DNA of 32,783 bases from Candidatus Caenarcanales bacterium. GTDB taxonomy: Bacteria; Cyanobacteriota; Vampirovibrionia; LMEP-6097. The notes under the pieces were generated by a model. It did no database searches, was not told the DNA's origin, and was given only the letters and a program-made list of their open reading frames with translations. Position 1 is the stretch's first letter, and each line of letters opens with the position of its first letter. Of this stretch, positions 7,557 to 15,653 are shown piece after piece. The stretch covers positions 1 through 32,783 of the forward strand of contig JAKVAO010000024.1 of the NCBI GenBank assembly GCA_022447685.1. The letters run 5' to 3'. The position numbers were made by a program, and so were the translations under genes.

Positions 7557-7796
7557 ATGGAAGTAAGAAAGTCTATTGAATTTAGAGCTGAAAGTCTAAA
7601 ACAATTTGGTCTAATACTTGGCTCACCACTAGGTCTTCATTTCATACTGTTCACTCAAAAGAAAATCAAGTTTTCAGATTTTATATTCACAATCGAAGGC
7701 TTCATTAGCTTAGCTCTTGGGATTCTAGGCTTCATGATTATCAACAGATCTTTACAAATCATTCACGAGGAGGAACAATATAGAAATGGGAATTGA
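7557..7796 (+). CDS. small two-helix membrane protein, cassette 2 first gene
   Basis: 79 residues from ATG 7557 (in-frame TTG at 7503 would add 18 residues from the leader element). Paralogue of the product at 7054-7293: a short polar N-terminus, the shared LKQFGLILGSP, two hydrophobic helices (about 17-30 and 41-62) and a charged tail HEEEQYRNGN. Protein similarity outside the shared motif is low although the DNA upstream of the ATG is nearly identical, so the coding parts have diverged faster than the leader. Its last codons overlap the start of the next gene by 11 bases and supply that gene's ribosome-binding site. Function unknown. Confidence 0.6.
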   Translation: MEVRKSIEFRAESLKQFGLILGSPLGLHFILFTQKKIKFSDFIFTIEGFISLALGILGFMIINRSLQIIHEEEQYRNGN

Positions 7797-7956
7797 GAAA
7801 ATTATTATAGAAGTAATTTCTGGGCTTATCGTTATCTCAATAATTCTGGCATTTCCCTTATCCATAATGTACGATCACTACAAATGGAAAAAAAATAACG
7901 GCAGGTTAAATCCTAATAAATCTTTCCTGGAAAACTTTTGGGGTAGCAACCTCTAA
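7786..7956 (+). CDS. 56-aa single-helix membrane protein, cassette 2 second gene
   Basis: ATG 7786 to TAA 7954-7956. A strong ribosome-binding site (GAGGAGGAAC) lies inside the end of the preceding gene. One transmembrane helix (about residues 6-28), basic segment YKWKKNNGR, and the conserved tail LNPNKSFLENFWGSNL shared with the 51-aa protein at 7296. Overlap with the upstream gene indicates translational coupling and near-equal production of the two cassette proteins. The stop codon directly abuts the stop of the convergent LRR gene at 7957. No known family recognised. Confidence 0.7.
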   Translation: MGIEKIIIEVISGLIVISIILAFPLSIMYDHYKWKKNNGRLNPNKSFLENFWGSNL

Positions 7957-9039
7957 TCAAATTCTAACTTTAATTCCAAGCTTCCTAAAACGTCTTCTAA
8001 TTTTCTGCTTCTCTTTCCTTGCAAAATTATTCTTTCTAAGCTTAATTAATGCTAGACTCTCAGGAATCTGAAGAGCGTCGAGATTAGTAAGTGAATTACG
8101 AGTCAAATCCAAGATCTTCAAAGAATCAGGTAAGTTCAAATCCTCAAGTGGATCTGGGAAAATAAAAACAGTATTCTCTTGTTTAGAATTAGCTATGCCA
8201 TTACGCGCAAGGCTAAGTTCTTCAAGCCCCTCAGGCAAAATCAAATCACTAAAATTTAGACCATCTATGTTATTTCTCTCTAAACTAAGTTCTTTCAGAC
8301 CAGCTGGAAACTGAACCCCTGCAAATTCATTAAAGAAATTATTATTGAAATTAATATATTCTAGATCACTAGGTAAATTAGAGCCGTTCATGGTTTTCAG
8401 GCGAGAGCTTAATAAAATCAAAGTCTTAAGAGTAGAAGGAAACTGCACGGCGTCTATAGAATCTATCGGAGTCGAACTTATAAGTAATCTCTCCAGACCT
8501 TCATTTAAACGGTAATCATCAACATTAACAAGTTCAGCGTGACCGATCTCTAAATTTTTTAGAGATGCAGGGAAGTCCACATTGGAATAGTCTGTGATTT
8601 GGTTGTTGGTTAGCCTTAGAGTTTCTAGATTAGGGGGTATGTTTAGATTGTCTATATTGCTGATTTGATTGAAGCTTAGGCTTAAACTAGTCAAGGACTC
8701 TGGTAATACGAGAGTAGAAAGATCTTGGATTTGGTTTCCAATAAGCAAAAGAATTTCTAAACCGGAATTCAGCTTTAGCTGGGATAAATCTGAAATCTGA
8801 TTATCAGCAAGGAATAATGCTTCAAGTGATTCTGGCAAAATTAATTGAGACAAATCTGAAATTTTGTTCCGACTTAGGTTTAAGATCTTTAGTCCTTCTC
8901 TGAATTTGAACTTGCTAAGATCTGAAATCTTACGTCCACTTAGATTAATATTATTGCGAGTTTTCTTCGCATTGACTGCATAGAGACTAAAAGCAGTCAC
9001 TATAGTTAGTACAAAAATTAAATATCTAAATTTATTCAT
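7957..9039 (-). CDS. secreted leucine-rich-repeat protein
   Basis: 360 residues starting with a signal peptide (KFRYLIFVLTIVTAFSLYAV, then NA). The remainder is about a dozen leucine-rich repeats of 22-23 residues with the pattern L..L.L..N.I.DLS.L.LPESLE; examples are NKISDLSQLILPESLEALFL and NQISNIDNLNIPPNLETLRL. The protein ends in a basic segment (ARKEKQKIRRRFRKLGIKV). Bacterial LRR proteins of this kind form solenoids that bind other proteins, often at the cell surface. There is no membrane or wall anchor, so it is probably periplasmic or secreted. Its ATG overlaps the stop of the upstream 741-residue gene (ATGA), so the two are almost certainly co-translated and may act together. Confidence 0.85.
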   Translation of the reverse strand: MNKFRYLIFVLTIVTAFSLYAVNAKKTRNNINLSGRKISDLSKFKFREGLKILNLSRNKISDLSQLILPESLEALFLADNQISDLSQLKLNSGLEILLLIGNQIQDLSTLVLPESLTSLSLSFNQISNIDNLNIPPNLETLRLTNNQITDYSNVDFPASLKNLEIGHAELVNVDDYRLNEGLERLLISSTPIDSIDAVQFPSTLKTLILLSSRLKTMNGSNLPSDLEYINFNNNFFNEFAGVQFPAGLKELSLERNNIDGLNFSDLILPEGLEELSLARNGIANSKQENTVFIFPDPLEDLNLPDSLKILDLTRNSLTNLDALQIPESLALIKLRKNNFARKEKQKIRRRFRKLGIKVRI

Positions 9040-11261
9040 CTTCTCTTCTTCGTTTTCCTTCTAGATTTCTTAGCTTTAGACTTCCTAACTACTGGCTTAG
9101 AAATAATTCTCGTAGCAGCCTTCGGCTTCGCAACAGTAACAGAGGGCTTAGGCGGAGCTCGCTTAGCGATATAATTATCATAGCTTTTTCTAGCTTGCTT
9201 GAAAGCCTTATCTTCTGACTTCTTGGCTTTTTGGGCTTGTTTTAAATCCTTTTCTTCACGAGCAACCAACTCTTTTAAGTCAATCTTTTCCTTCTTACTA
9301 AGCCCCTTCTCCTTCAACGCCTGCTTCGCCGAACTCAAATCATCCTTAGCTTCACTCAAATCTGCTCTAGCCGTCTCTAAATCAAGCAAAGCTTGATATT
9401 GTCCTTTATCCAAATCCTTCGCCGTTTCATCTACATAGGACCTCTCTGAGATATACTTCTCCGCCGCCTTCTCCTTATCTAAAACCGTCAGAGTCTCCCC
9501 ACTATAACTAATCCCTTCTTCTTTGAAGTCTTGGTAAAGATCCTTGTGCCAGTTCTTATTCCTTTCATTAATATTTAGCTGCTGACTTGCAGCAAGGTCA
9601 GACTGTATATTCAGAAAAGCCTGATTCGCTTCTGTTGGATCTAAACCCGAGAAAAGCTCAGCACTAGAGAAGCTCTGGAAAATCTTCGAGCCATCTAAGT
9701 CAGTAGTACCTTTAGCCGTATTGAAACTCTGCAAATCTATATTCTTCAGCTTCTTATTAGAAGCAAGTGAATCTTTATGAAACTTAGTAATCAGGGCACC
9801 AGAAGAATCATAGACCTTGAAATACTGAAAATCACTATTCTTCTCGACTCTATTCTTAGCAGTACTCGACTTAGTGGCGACCACCACTGCTCCCTCTGGA
9901 ATCTCAATACCATTAATCTTGAAACCATCATCCACATTACCATAACGCTTATGCTGACGTGGCAATAGATCTAAAACTAAAGCTGCATCATCATTAGAAT
10001 CTGCTCCAATAGTATCAAAGGACTCACTATTGAAATTCGCCTCACTAGAATTTAGTATAGAACTATCTCCTAGCTTACCTATAGACATAACTATATTGCC
10101 ATTGTCATCAAGATGAAAAGATGAAAGCCCGTCACTCTTTGCACTAGCAACTCGAAGTGGGTTCTTTTCAGAGATTCCTTCAAGTGGATTAGAGAAAATA
10201 CCTTGCTGTGAATTAGGTAAGCTTTTGATCCCGAAACCAATCTCTGCTTCATCCTCAGTTTTCGGTAAAGCAGGAATAGATGGAGAACTCGGTAAAGGCG
10301 ACTCTCTTGTGATAGGGCTAGTAGTACTAGGAATTACAGGAATAGTCGGGGGATCAGAAGCTGGAGGCGGCACCTCTAGTCTAGGCTTCAGCGAAGTTTT
10401 ACTTAAATCTAACTGTGCAGTAACTATGAATTCTAGGTTGTGCTCATCACTATCATTACTAAGCTTTTGAGCAGCTATCTTTTCATCAGAAAAATTGTGT
10501 GAATCATTGGCAGCTCTCTGCTGATCATTATCCAAAGTAAACTTCATCTTCGGAATATCTACCCTAAGAGCTATAGTATTTGGAAAATCCTCAAGCTTTA
10601 GCCCTTCATCACTGATCTCCAGATCAAAATCCTCAGGTTTCTCTCTGATACTAGATCTCAACTCAGTATCTTCTACCAGAATCTCTAAAAGCTCCTCACT
10701 TACAAGTAAATTCTCATCTTCAACAAAATCCGCCTCAAAGTCAAGATCAGCAAAAGCAAGTCTAGGACTAGAAGGACTAAGCTTAGTATTATCAATTAAA
10801 CTGGACTTATAAGAATTAGTAGTAGACGATAACTTAGCTTCAAGAAAATCACTATGATAAAGTTCATAATCGTAGTTATAAAGACTGGAGTTATTATTAA
10901 TTTCATTATTCAGCGACCTAATAAAATCTGAATTATAAACTCCATAATTAATAACTTGCTGCAAAGCACTTGCTGAACTACCATGAAGCTTCCCTCGAAA
11001 CTCTAACCATGCTCCAGATAGAATCTCAAGCTTGTTAGAAGCCTCTAAGTCATCAGCTGCAATATAAATTTTAATAGAATTAATAAACTCAGAAGAACTA
11101 TCTCTTAGGAAATTAGCTCCAGCTCGAGAACTAGTTAAATAATCCCCAGCAGCTAAACTTTTCAAATAAATTCGCTTCGAAGCCTGAAACAAATCTAAAG
11201 ACATCGATGAAATTCCAATCATCAATGTGAGAATTATTACTGCTAGGGCTTGCCATATCAT
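9036..11261 (-). CDS. N-terminally anchored envelope protein with proline-rich linker and basic tail
   Basis: 741 residues. The N-terminal hydrophobic helix (IWQALAVIILTLMIGISS) is followed by a long amphipathic region, which recalls pilus-related anchored proteins (TadG or pseudopilin types), but no pilin cleavage motif is clear. Acidic segments follow (about 160-260), then a Pro/Ser-rich linker near 300-330 (PPPASDPPTIPVIP). After a globular-looking middle comes a charged coiled coil (about 590-690; DLSEAKDDLSSAKQALKEKG). The end is extremely basic (KSKAKKSRRKTKKRR) and could bind nucleic acid, lipid or acidic polymer. A GGAAGC site precedes the ATG. The LRR gene overlaps its stop by four bases. 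No family assigned. Confidence 0.75.
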   Translation of the reverse strand: MIWQALAVIILTLMIGISSMSLDLFQASKRIYLKSLAAGDYLTSSRAGANFLRDSSSEFINSIKIYIAADDLEASNKLEILSGAWLEFRGKLHGSSASALQQVINYGVYNSDFIRSLNNEINNNSSLYNYDYELYHSDFLEAKLSSTTNSYKSSLIDNTKLSPSSPRLAFADLDFEADFVEDENLLVSEELLEILVEDTELRSSIREKPEDFDLEISDEGLKLEDFPNTIALRVDIPKMKFTLDNDQQRAANDSHNFSDEKIAAQKLSNDSDEHNLEFIVTAQLDLSKTSLKPRLEVPPPASDPPTIPVIPSTTSPITRESPLPSSPSIPALPKTEDEAEIGFGIKSLPNSQQGIFSNPLEGISEKNPLRVASAKSDGLSSFHLDDNGNIVMSIGKLGDSSILNSSEANFNSESFDTIGADSNDDAALVLDLLPRQHKRYGNVDDGFKINGIEIPEGAVVVATKSSTAKNRVEKNSDFQYFKVYDSSGALITKFHKDSLASNKKLKNIDLQSFNTAKGTTDLDGSKIFQSFSSAELFSGLDPTEANQAFLNIQSDLAASQQLNINERNKNWHKDLYQDFKEEGISYSGETLTVLDKEKAAEKYISERSYVDETAKDLDKGQYQALLDLETARADLSEAKDDLSSAKQALKEKGLSKKEKIDLKELVAREEKDLKQAQKAKKSEDKAFKQARKSYDNYIAKRAPPKPSVTVAKPKAATRIISKPVVRKSKAKKSRRKTKKRR

Positions 11262-11391
11262 TTCTGAGCTTCCAATGAATATGCTTTACAAATTCTAACT
11301 AGTCTTACCATATTTTTCCTAAATTTTATTTTTTATCTTGATCTATTTTCCTGAAGCTCTTAACTTGAAACTATATGAGAAGTAAGAGTAT

Positions 11392-11416
11392 AGGCACTGA
11401 AATATTTTCAGCGCCT
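11392..11416. other. hairpin in the 290-base intergenic region
   Basis: AGGCACTGAAA pairs with TTTCAGCGCCT around TAT: eleven pairs, one of them not Watson-Crick. It sits in the leader of the 741-residue gene (11262-11551 carries no gene) and lacks a T-run, so it is unlikely to be a terminator. It could be a protein-binding site or an mRNA structure. Another AT-only stem, AAAATTCT-AAAAA-AGAATTTT, lies at about 11525-11545 just after the Tic20-like gene and may be a weak terminator. Confidence 0.4.
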
Positions 11417-11500
11417 GTTAATCGTGTGCTTGAAGTATAAATGTAGGGAAGCTCAAGAACACCTCAAGCACAAGAAAAAATATATCAAGGAAGTATAGGA

Positions 11501-11528
11501 AAATTTAAGGGGTCATTTTTCCGCAAAA
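11501..11528 (-). repeat. leader element copy 3, minus strand
   Basis: Contains the 16-base core GGAAAAATGACCCCTT shared with the elements at 6998 and 7501, followed like copy 2 by AAATTT. It lies just downstream of the Tic20-like gene and about 240 bases before the 741-residue gene, with no small membrane protein attached. Its embedded ATG gives only ATG-ACC-CCT-TAA. Three exact copies of a 16-mer are not expected by chance in 33 kb. Confidence 0.7.
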
Positions 11529-11551
11529 TTCTAAAAAAGAATTTTCAGGCT

Positions 11552-11965
11552 TCACCTTAGTAAAGAATTAACAGCCTGAGAAATAGGAGGCATATAAGTA
11601 TACTTACCTCTAAATGTCCAAATAATCGCATAGAGAGTAATTACTGGCACCATGAAAGAGTAAACTTTGAGCACAAAACCTTGCAAAGCTTGAATTAGAA
11701 CAATGGTGTTACCAAAAACTACCATCAGATCAAGTAAATTGCTCAAGAAATCAGTCAAAAGACGAAACAGGCTCGGTAAAAAGAAAATCAGCATATTAAA
11801 GAGTATCGCCTGATAACAGTGATAACGAATAAATTCTTTAATATAAACCTTTCTAAGATTGGAAACGATCAGCCAAATTAGTGGAAACCATGCAAAAAGA
11901 GGTATGAATGCACCTAGATAACAGGCAGAACACAATAATTTGTCTTTAAAGTTAATGTTATACAT
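11552..11965 (-). CDS. Tic20/DUF4870-like small membrane protein
   Basis: 137 residues with about four hydrophobic segments. The central stretch FIRYHCYQAILFNML matches the pattern of the Tic20/DUF4870 families (typically F.RFNAMQAIL). In cyanobacteria and plastids, Tic20 proteins are four-helix membrane proteins; the bacterial role is not settled. The N-terminal segment (KLLCSACYLGAFIPLFAWFP) fits the first helix of that fold. It overlaps the end of hisS by eight bases (ATGTATAA), indicating translational coupling with hisS. Family assignment rests on motif and topology only; a generic DUF4870 label is the safer alternative. Confidence 0.65.
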   Translation of the reverse strand: MYNINFKDKLLCSACYLGAFIPLFAWFPLIWLIVSNLRKVYIKEFIRYHCYQAILFNMLIFFLPSLFRLLTDFLSNLLDLMVVFGNTIVLIQALQGFVLKVYSFMVPVITLYAIIWTFRGKYTYMPPISQAVNSLLR

Positions 11966-13259
11966 CTACAGTTCCCTTGCTTATATTCCCAGCTAACTGA
12001 AATTTTTCAAGCAGCTCAGAATAGGAGGATAGCTCCTCTTCTAACTCTAAAGCAAAATCCTTAATTTTGAAAGTACCATGACTACGTTCATCCTCTAAAT
12101 AGAACAAAGCATAATCAGCAGATCTCTTCAAAGATTTATTAATCTGCTTCCCAACTTTTACAGAGTCAAAATCAAATTCCACTACAAAATCTTTCCCCAA
12201 ATCACTCCTAAGCTTCTGACTAAGCTTCAAAGCCTCAAGAGCAGAATCCGAAATAATATAGATATGGTTTTTCTCACTGGAAGTTTCTTCCTCTGCTAGC
12301 CTCTGCTTCAGAAGATAAGCAAGTCTTTCTATACCAAGCGCCCAACCAACAGCAGGAGTAGGGTTTGCGCCAAGCTGCTCTGCAAGCTTATCATAACGAC
12401 CACCAGCAAGCACTGTACTCTGTTGTCCTAGACCTTTATCCTCGGTTTTGAATTCAAAAACACAGTGACTATAATAGTCTAAACCACGCACTAGGCTAGG
12501 ATCTTCAACATAGTCAATATCCATAGCCGTCAAAGCCTCTTTCACTTCATTCCAAACTTGAAGCGATTCTTCATCGAGTGAATCTTTCAAAAGTGGAGCT
12601 TGTTTATATAACTCTTGGTCTTCAGGAACTTTACAATCAAGTACTCTAAGCGGATTCTGCTCCATACGCCTCTGACAATCTTCACAAACTTCATCTTTAT
12701 GAGCCTCTAAGAATTTAAGCAAAGTCTCACGGTAAGCCTGCCTAGAAGCTTCATTGCCAAGAGAGTTGATATATAGTTTCAAATCATTCAAGCCTAATTT
12801 CTTTAGAAAACTGTAAGCAAGCTGAATTACCTCCAGGTCAATATAAGGACCCTCTAAACCAAAAGCCTCAATACCAATCTGATGAAACTGCCTGAACCTA
12901 CCAGTCTGCGGGCGTTCATAGCGAAACATAGGACCTCGATACCATAACCTCTGCGGCTTAGCCGATCTATCCAAAGCATTTTCGATATAAGCTCTCACCA
13001 CTCCAGCTGTACCTTCTGGACGCAAAGTCATAGACCTGTCACTTCTATCATTGAAGGTGTACATTTCTTTATTAACGATGTCGCTTGACTCACCAACAGC
13101 GCGCGAAAAAAGCTTAGTTTGCTCGAAGATTGGAGTTCTAATCTCATCAAAAGCAGCTTGATTAAAGTGTTCCTGAGCAGTTAGCTCGATAAACTGCCAT
13201 AACTTAGCATCATCAGCAAGTATGTCTTGAGTTCCTCTAGCTGCTTTGATTTTTTCCAT
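11958..13259 (-). CDS. hisS: histidine--tRNA ligase
   Basis: Charges tRNA-His with histidine in the cytoplasm. Class II synthetase motifs are all present: the motif 1 region (RTPIFEQTKLFSRAVGESSD), LRPEGTAGVVRAY, motif 2 RYERPQTGRFRQFHQIG, the histidine-A loop LVRGLDYYSHCVFEF, AGGRYDKL and motif 3 PAVGWALGIERL, followed by a C-terminal anticodon-binding domain. At 433 residues it has the usual length. I chose ATG 13259 (MEKIKAARGTQD), which matches the usual HisRS N-terminus; a TTG at 13277 would add six residues. It lies 27 bases after the PilO-like gene and overlaps the Tic20-like gene downstream. Confidence 0.97.
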   Translation of the reverse strand: MEKIKAARGTQDILADDAKLWQFIELTAQEHFNQAAFDEIRTPIFEQTKLFSRAVGESSDIVNKEMYTFNDRSDRSMTLRPEGTAGVVRAYIENALDRSAKPQRLWYRGPMFRYERPQTGRFRQFHQIGIEAFGLEGPYIDLEVIQLAYSFLKKLGLNDLKLYINSLGNEASRQAYRETLLKFLEAHKDEVCEDCQRRMEQNPLRVLDCKVPEDQELYKQAPLLKDSLDEESLQVWNEVKEALTAMDIDYVEDPSLVRGLDYYSHCVFEFKTEDKGLGQQSTVLAGGRYDKLAEQLGANPTPAVGWALGIERLAYLLKQRLAEEETSSEKNHIYIISDSALEALKLSQKLRSDLGKDFVVEFDFDSVKVGKQINKSLKRSADYALFYLEDERSHGTFKIKDFALELEEELSSYSELLEKFQLAGNISKGTVDV

Positions 13260-13286
13260 ATTGGGATATTTTAGCAAAGAGAAAAG

Positions 13287-13979
13287 CTATCTCTCAAGCG
13301 AAGTATAAGCCTGAAGAGTAAAAGCTACACTAAGAATCGGTGATTTTTTCTGCTTCATAGTCTGACCACGCTTACGTTTTACTGCAAAACGAGGATCCTC
13401 ACCAATCTCAGTCTTCTCACCATCACGGCTAATCACCAAATCACTCACTTCAACAGCACGGTAATATTTGTTAAGTTCCGCAAAGAACTTCAAGTAATCC
13501 TCGAATTTACCTTTCGAATCAATATTAATAGTAGTTTTTAGCACCTTAGGATCGAAAAAATTAGCGTTGAGTAATTGTTTACGATTCTTGGAGTAACGGT
13601 TTTTGAGTCTTCTATCTATCTCTAGACCCTGAAAATTCACTGGCACAGCTGCTTTCGGGAGAAAGTTCAATAAATCAATATTATTTTCCTTAGCTAAGCC
13701 CTCAAGATCTCGAATCAAGAAACCACGATTTTCGCTTTTAGGGATTTGTTCATTTAATTTTGTAATTTCTCCTTCAAGCTTAGCTATCATCTCGTGATAT
13801 TCTTTGATTTCTTTTTTGTTTGCTTGAGGATTACCGAGTAAAGCTCTAAACTGCTTAATCTCACGGCTTTGACTAATATAGGTCTCCAGACTAGGTTTAG
13901 TCCATAAAAAGAATACTAAAGCAGCTAGTGCAAAAAGAAATATTGCTCTCTGGAATCGACGGTTGTTTAGCACACCCAC
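13287..13979 (-). CDS. PilO-like type IV pilus inner-membrane protein
   Basis: 230 residues, GTG start at 13979. A short cytoplasmic N-terminus, one transmembrane helix (RAIFLFALAALVFFLW, about residues 11-26), a coiled-coil segment (about 38-80; MIAKLEGEITKLNEQIP) and a periplasmic alpha/beta domain match the layout of PilO of type IV pilus and type II secretion systems. PilO pairs with PilN in the alignment complex linking the motor to the outer-membrane ring. The motif SKGKFEDYLKFFAELNKYYR is typical of the PilO ferredoxin-like domain. No pilM, pilN or pilQ is adjacent, so the gene stands apart from any pilus operon. It is upstream of hisS in the same direction. Confidence 0.7.
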   Translation of the reverse strand: MGVLNNRRFQRAIFLFALAALVFFLWTKPSLETYISQSREIKQFRALLGNPQANKKEIKEYHEMIAKLEGEITKLNEQIPKSENRGFLIRDLEGLAKENNIDLLNFLPKAAVPVNFQGLEIDRRLKNRYSKNRKQLLNANFFDPKVLKTTINIDSKGKFEDYLKFFAELNKYYRAVEVSDLVISRDGEKTEIGEDPRFAVKRKRGQTMKQKKSPILSVAFTLQAYTSLER

Positions 13980-13981
13980 AT

Positions 13982-13998
13982 TATACTAGAATATAACG
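13982..13998. promoter_or_regulatory. compact divergent promoter
   Basis: Only 19 bases separate the PilO-like start from the plus-strand gene at 13999. On the plus strand TAGAAT (13987-13992) is six bases before the ATG, as at other likely leaderless genes; on the minus strand TATAAT lies directly against the GTG. The two promoters must overlap, so transcription in one direction may exclude the other. No -35 boxes were assigned. Confidence 0.35.
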
Positions 13999-15225
13999 AT
14001 GCCAGAAAAGTCACATAATCACCCTCACTTTCGGGATCGATTTAAACCAATCAGAGATAATAGAGGCGACAAATATTATTTATACACAGGCAAAGATAAA
14101 AACATTACAGTAGAGTTCATTAAAAATAGTTCTAATAGAGATAATCAAGATACACTTAAGCTAAACCAAAAACCAGAAAATATTGATCCAAATAATCAAA
14201 CAACAGACATTAATAAAATTTACCAAGAATTAAAAACTCTATGGAATGAGGAGCCTTTGAACTTAGTAACTAGGCTTGAGACTTACTTAGGACCTAATAC
14301 AAGGATAGATCCTAGATTAGCAGTTGATGTAATAGCAAAAGACAGTAACTTCACTAAGGGAGTTGGATTAGGAGCAACAGAAACACAACACAGCTCAAGT
14401 GATTTAATTACATTATTTGAAAAGAATATAAGGAAAGCAAGTGACCCATTTGAAAACTTGACAACAGGGAATCTGATGACAACTTGGTCAGGAGCTCAAA
14501 TAGCCTCAAATATAATCCCTCGACTCGAATACCGTGATTCAAAAGAAATTGTAAGAGATTTTTTAATTCTTGTAGACTCTGGATATAACGAAGCTGCAAC
14601 TCAACTAATAAACAAAGCTTTTGAGCAAATAACGCCTCCAATAGCCACAGAGAAGTTTTCTGACCTTGGAAAGTTTTTCAATGACATGATGGACTTATAC
14701 GCTTTTGGCTTAGAGAAAGGTCTAATCAAAGAAGAAGATATTAAAGTTCCACAAGAATTTCCAGTGTTTAAAATCTACCGCGATTTAATTGTCTATGACA
14801 ACGAAGGTAGAACGAATAATGCCATTAATGAGTGGGGCAAAATGATAAATGATGAAAAAGTACCTATTTTCATGGTAAACCTCTTATTCAAAAGAGATCT
14901 ACTTAAGTTCATCCATAATGAAACAGCAAATGATAACAACTTAGCCGACTTTATAGATGCATTAGAGAGTAGAATTGAAATGCCCCTCAATGATAAAGAA
15001 CTCGTTCGGGACTTGAAAGATCTTTTTCACATAATGTTTAAAGCAGGAGAGGCTCGCTTAATTGATCAAGAAACAATCAATTTAATCAAAAACAGATACT
15101 CCCTAGAAAATAGTGAAGCACTTACCGCAAGCTTCAATCAAATCCTGCATGAATATAGTAATTTCTCTGATCATCCATTTCCTAAATTCATAGAAAGTTT
15201 AATTGATGACAAAGGAAAGGATTAA
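13999..15225 (+). CDS. helical paralogue family, member 1 (408 aa)
   Basis: 408 residues, no signal peptide or transmembrane helix, so cytoplasmic. The first 70 residues are polar and probably disordered. Residues about 178-280 form the helical core shared with the products at 15654 and 16663: YRDSKEIVRDFLILVDSGYN, then MMDLYAFGLEKGLIKEEDIKVP, then NNAINEWGKM. A second conserved part (about 330-385) contains ETINLIKNRYSLENSEA. The pattern of paired amphipathic helices looks like a solenoid (TPR- or HEAT-like), but no consensus repeat is clear. Function unknown. It heads a plus-strand run of related genes and has a -10 box six bases from its ATG. Confidence 0.7.
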   Translation: MPEKSHNHPHFRDRFKPIRDNRGDKYYLYTGKDKNITVEFIKNSSNRDNQDTLKLNQKPENIDPNNQTTDINKIYQELKTLWNEEPLNLVTRLETYLGPNTRIDPRLAVDVIAKDSNFTKGVGLGATETQHSSSDLITLFEKNIRKASDPFENLTTGNLMTTWSGAQIASNIIPRLEYRDSKEIVRDFLILVDSGYNEAATQLINKAFEQITPPIATEKFSDLGKFFNDMMDLYAFGLEKGLIKEEDIKVPQEFPVFKIYRDLIVYDNEGRTNNAINEWGKMINDEKVPIFMVNLLFKRDLLKFIHNETANDNNLADFIDALESRIEMPLNDKELVRDLKDLFHIMFKAGEARLIDQETINLIKNRYSLENSEALTASFNQILHEYSNFSDHPFPKFIESLIDDKGKD

Positions 15226-15242
15226 ACTTAATATCATATCTT

Positions 15243-15572
15243 ATGCCTAATAACTGGATACTTCAAATTAGTCTTAAAAAAATTAGCTCTGATGGCTTCA
15301 GAGATCTTCATAAGGGACGAATCTTAAATACTGAAAGAAAAATCAGGAAATTAAGCAATGGGAAAAACCTCAATAATGGCTTTCTACTAAAAGACCTTGC
15401 AGCACCTCAAGTAAAAGATGAACTTGGATTAGAAAAAAACAAAACTAGATTTAGAGTAAAAAAAGCAAATAGATTGAATCAAGATTTAGAAAGTTTTCTT
15501 TCAAAAGAAAGCAACAATGATATTAAGCCACGTGATGAAAATCAACCTAAACTGAATGAAATTTATCCTTAG
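15243..15572 (+). CDS. small basic protein, in frame with the next gene across a TAG
   Basis: 109 residues, Lys/Arg/Asn-rich, no membrane segment; probably cytoplasmic and possibly nucleic-acid binding. ATG 15243 lacks a clear ribosome-binding site. The part around residues 20-58 (RDLHKGRILNTE, then FLLKDLAAPQ) resembles the end of the broken gene at 32.4-32.7 kb (KDFLEHRHLNAE, then LLISDLDAPQ), which suggests a small family. Its TAG (15570-15572) is in the same frame as the gene at 15654, and the 27 codons between are open, so this could be the N-terminal part of a larger interrupted gene. Function unknown. Confidence 0.55.
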   Translation: MPNNWILQISLKKISSDGFRDLHKGRILNTERKIRKLSNGKNLNNGFLLKDLAAPQVKDELGLEKNKTRFRVKKANRLNQDLESFLSKESNNDIKPRDENQPKLNEIYP

Positions 15573-15653
15573 ATCGAACTCTCAAAGTTCTTTAAGGAAT
15601 CTAAGTTCCTTCAATCGCTGAGAACAGATAAGCCAAAAAATCTGTACGAACTT

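Noticed and set aside
9199..10470. Plus-strand frames opposite the 741-residue gene
   Set aside because: Antisense to a clearly coding minus-strand gene, without start signals.
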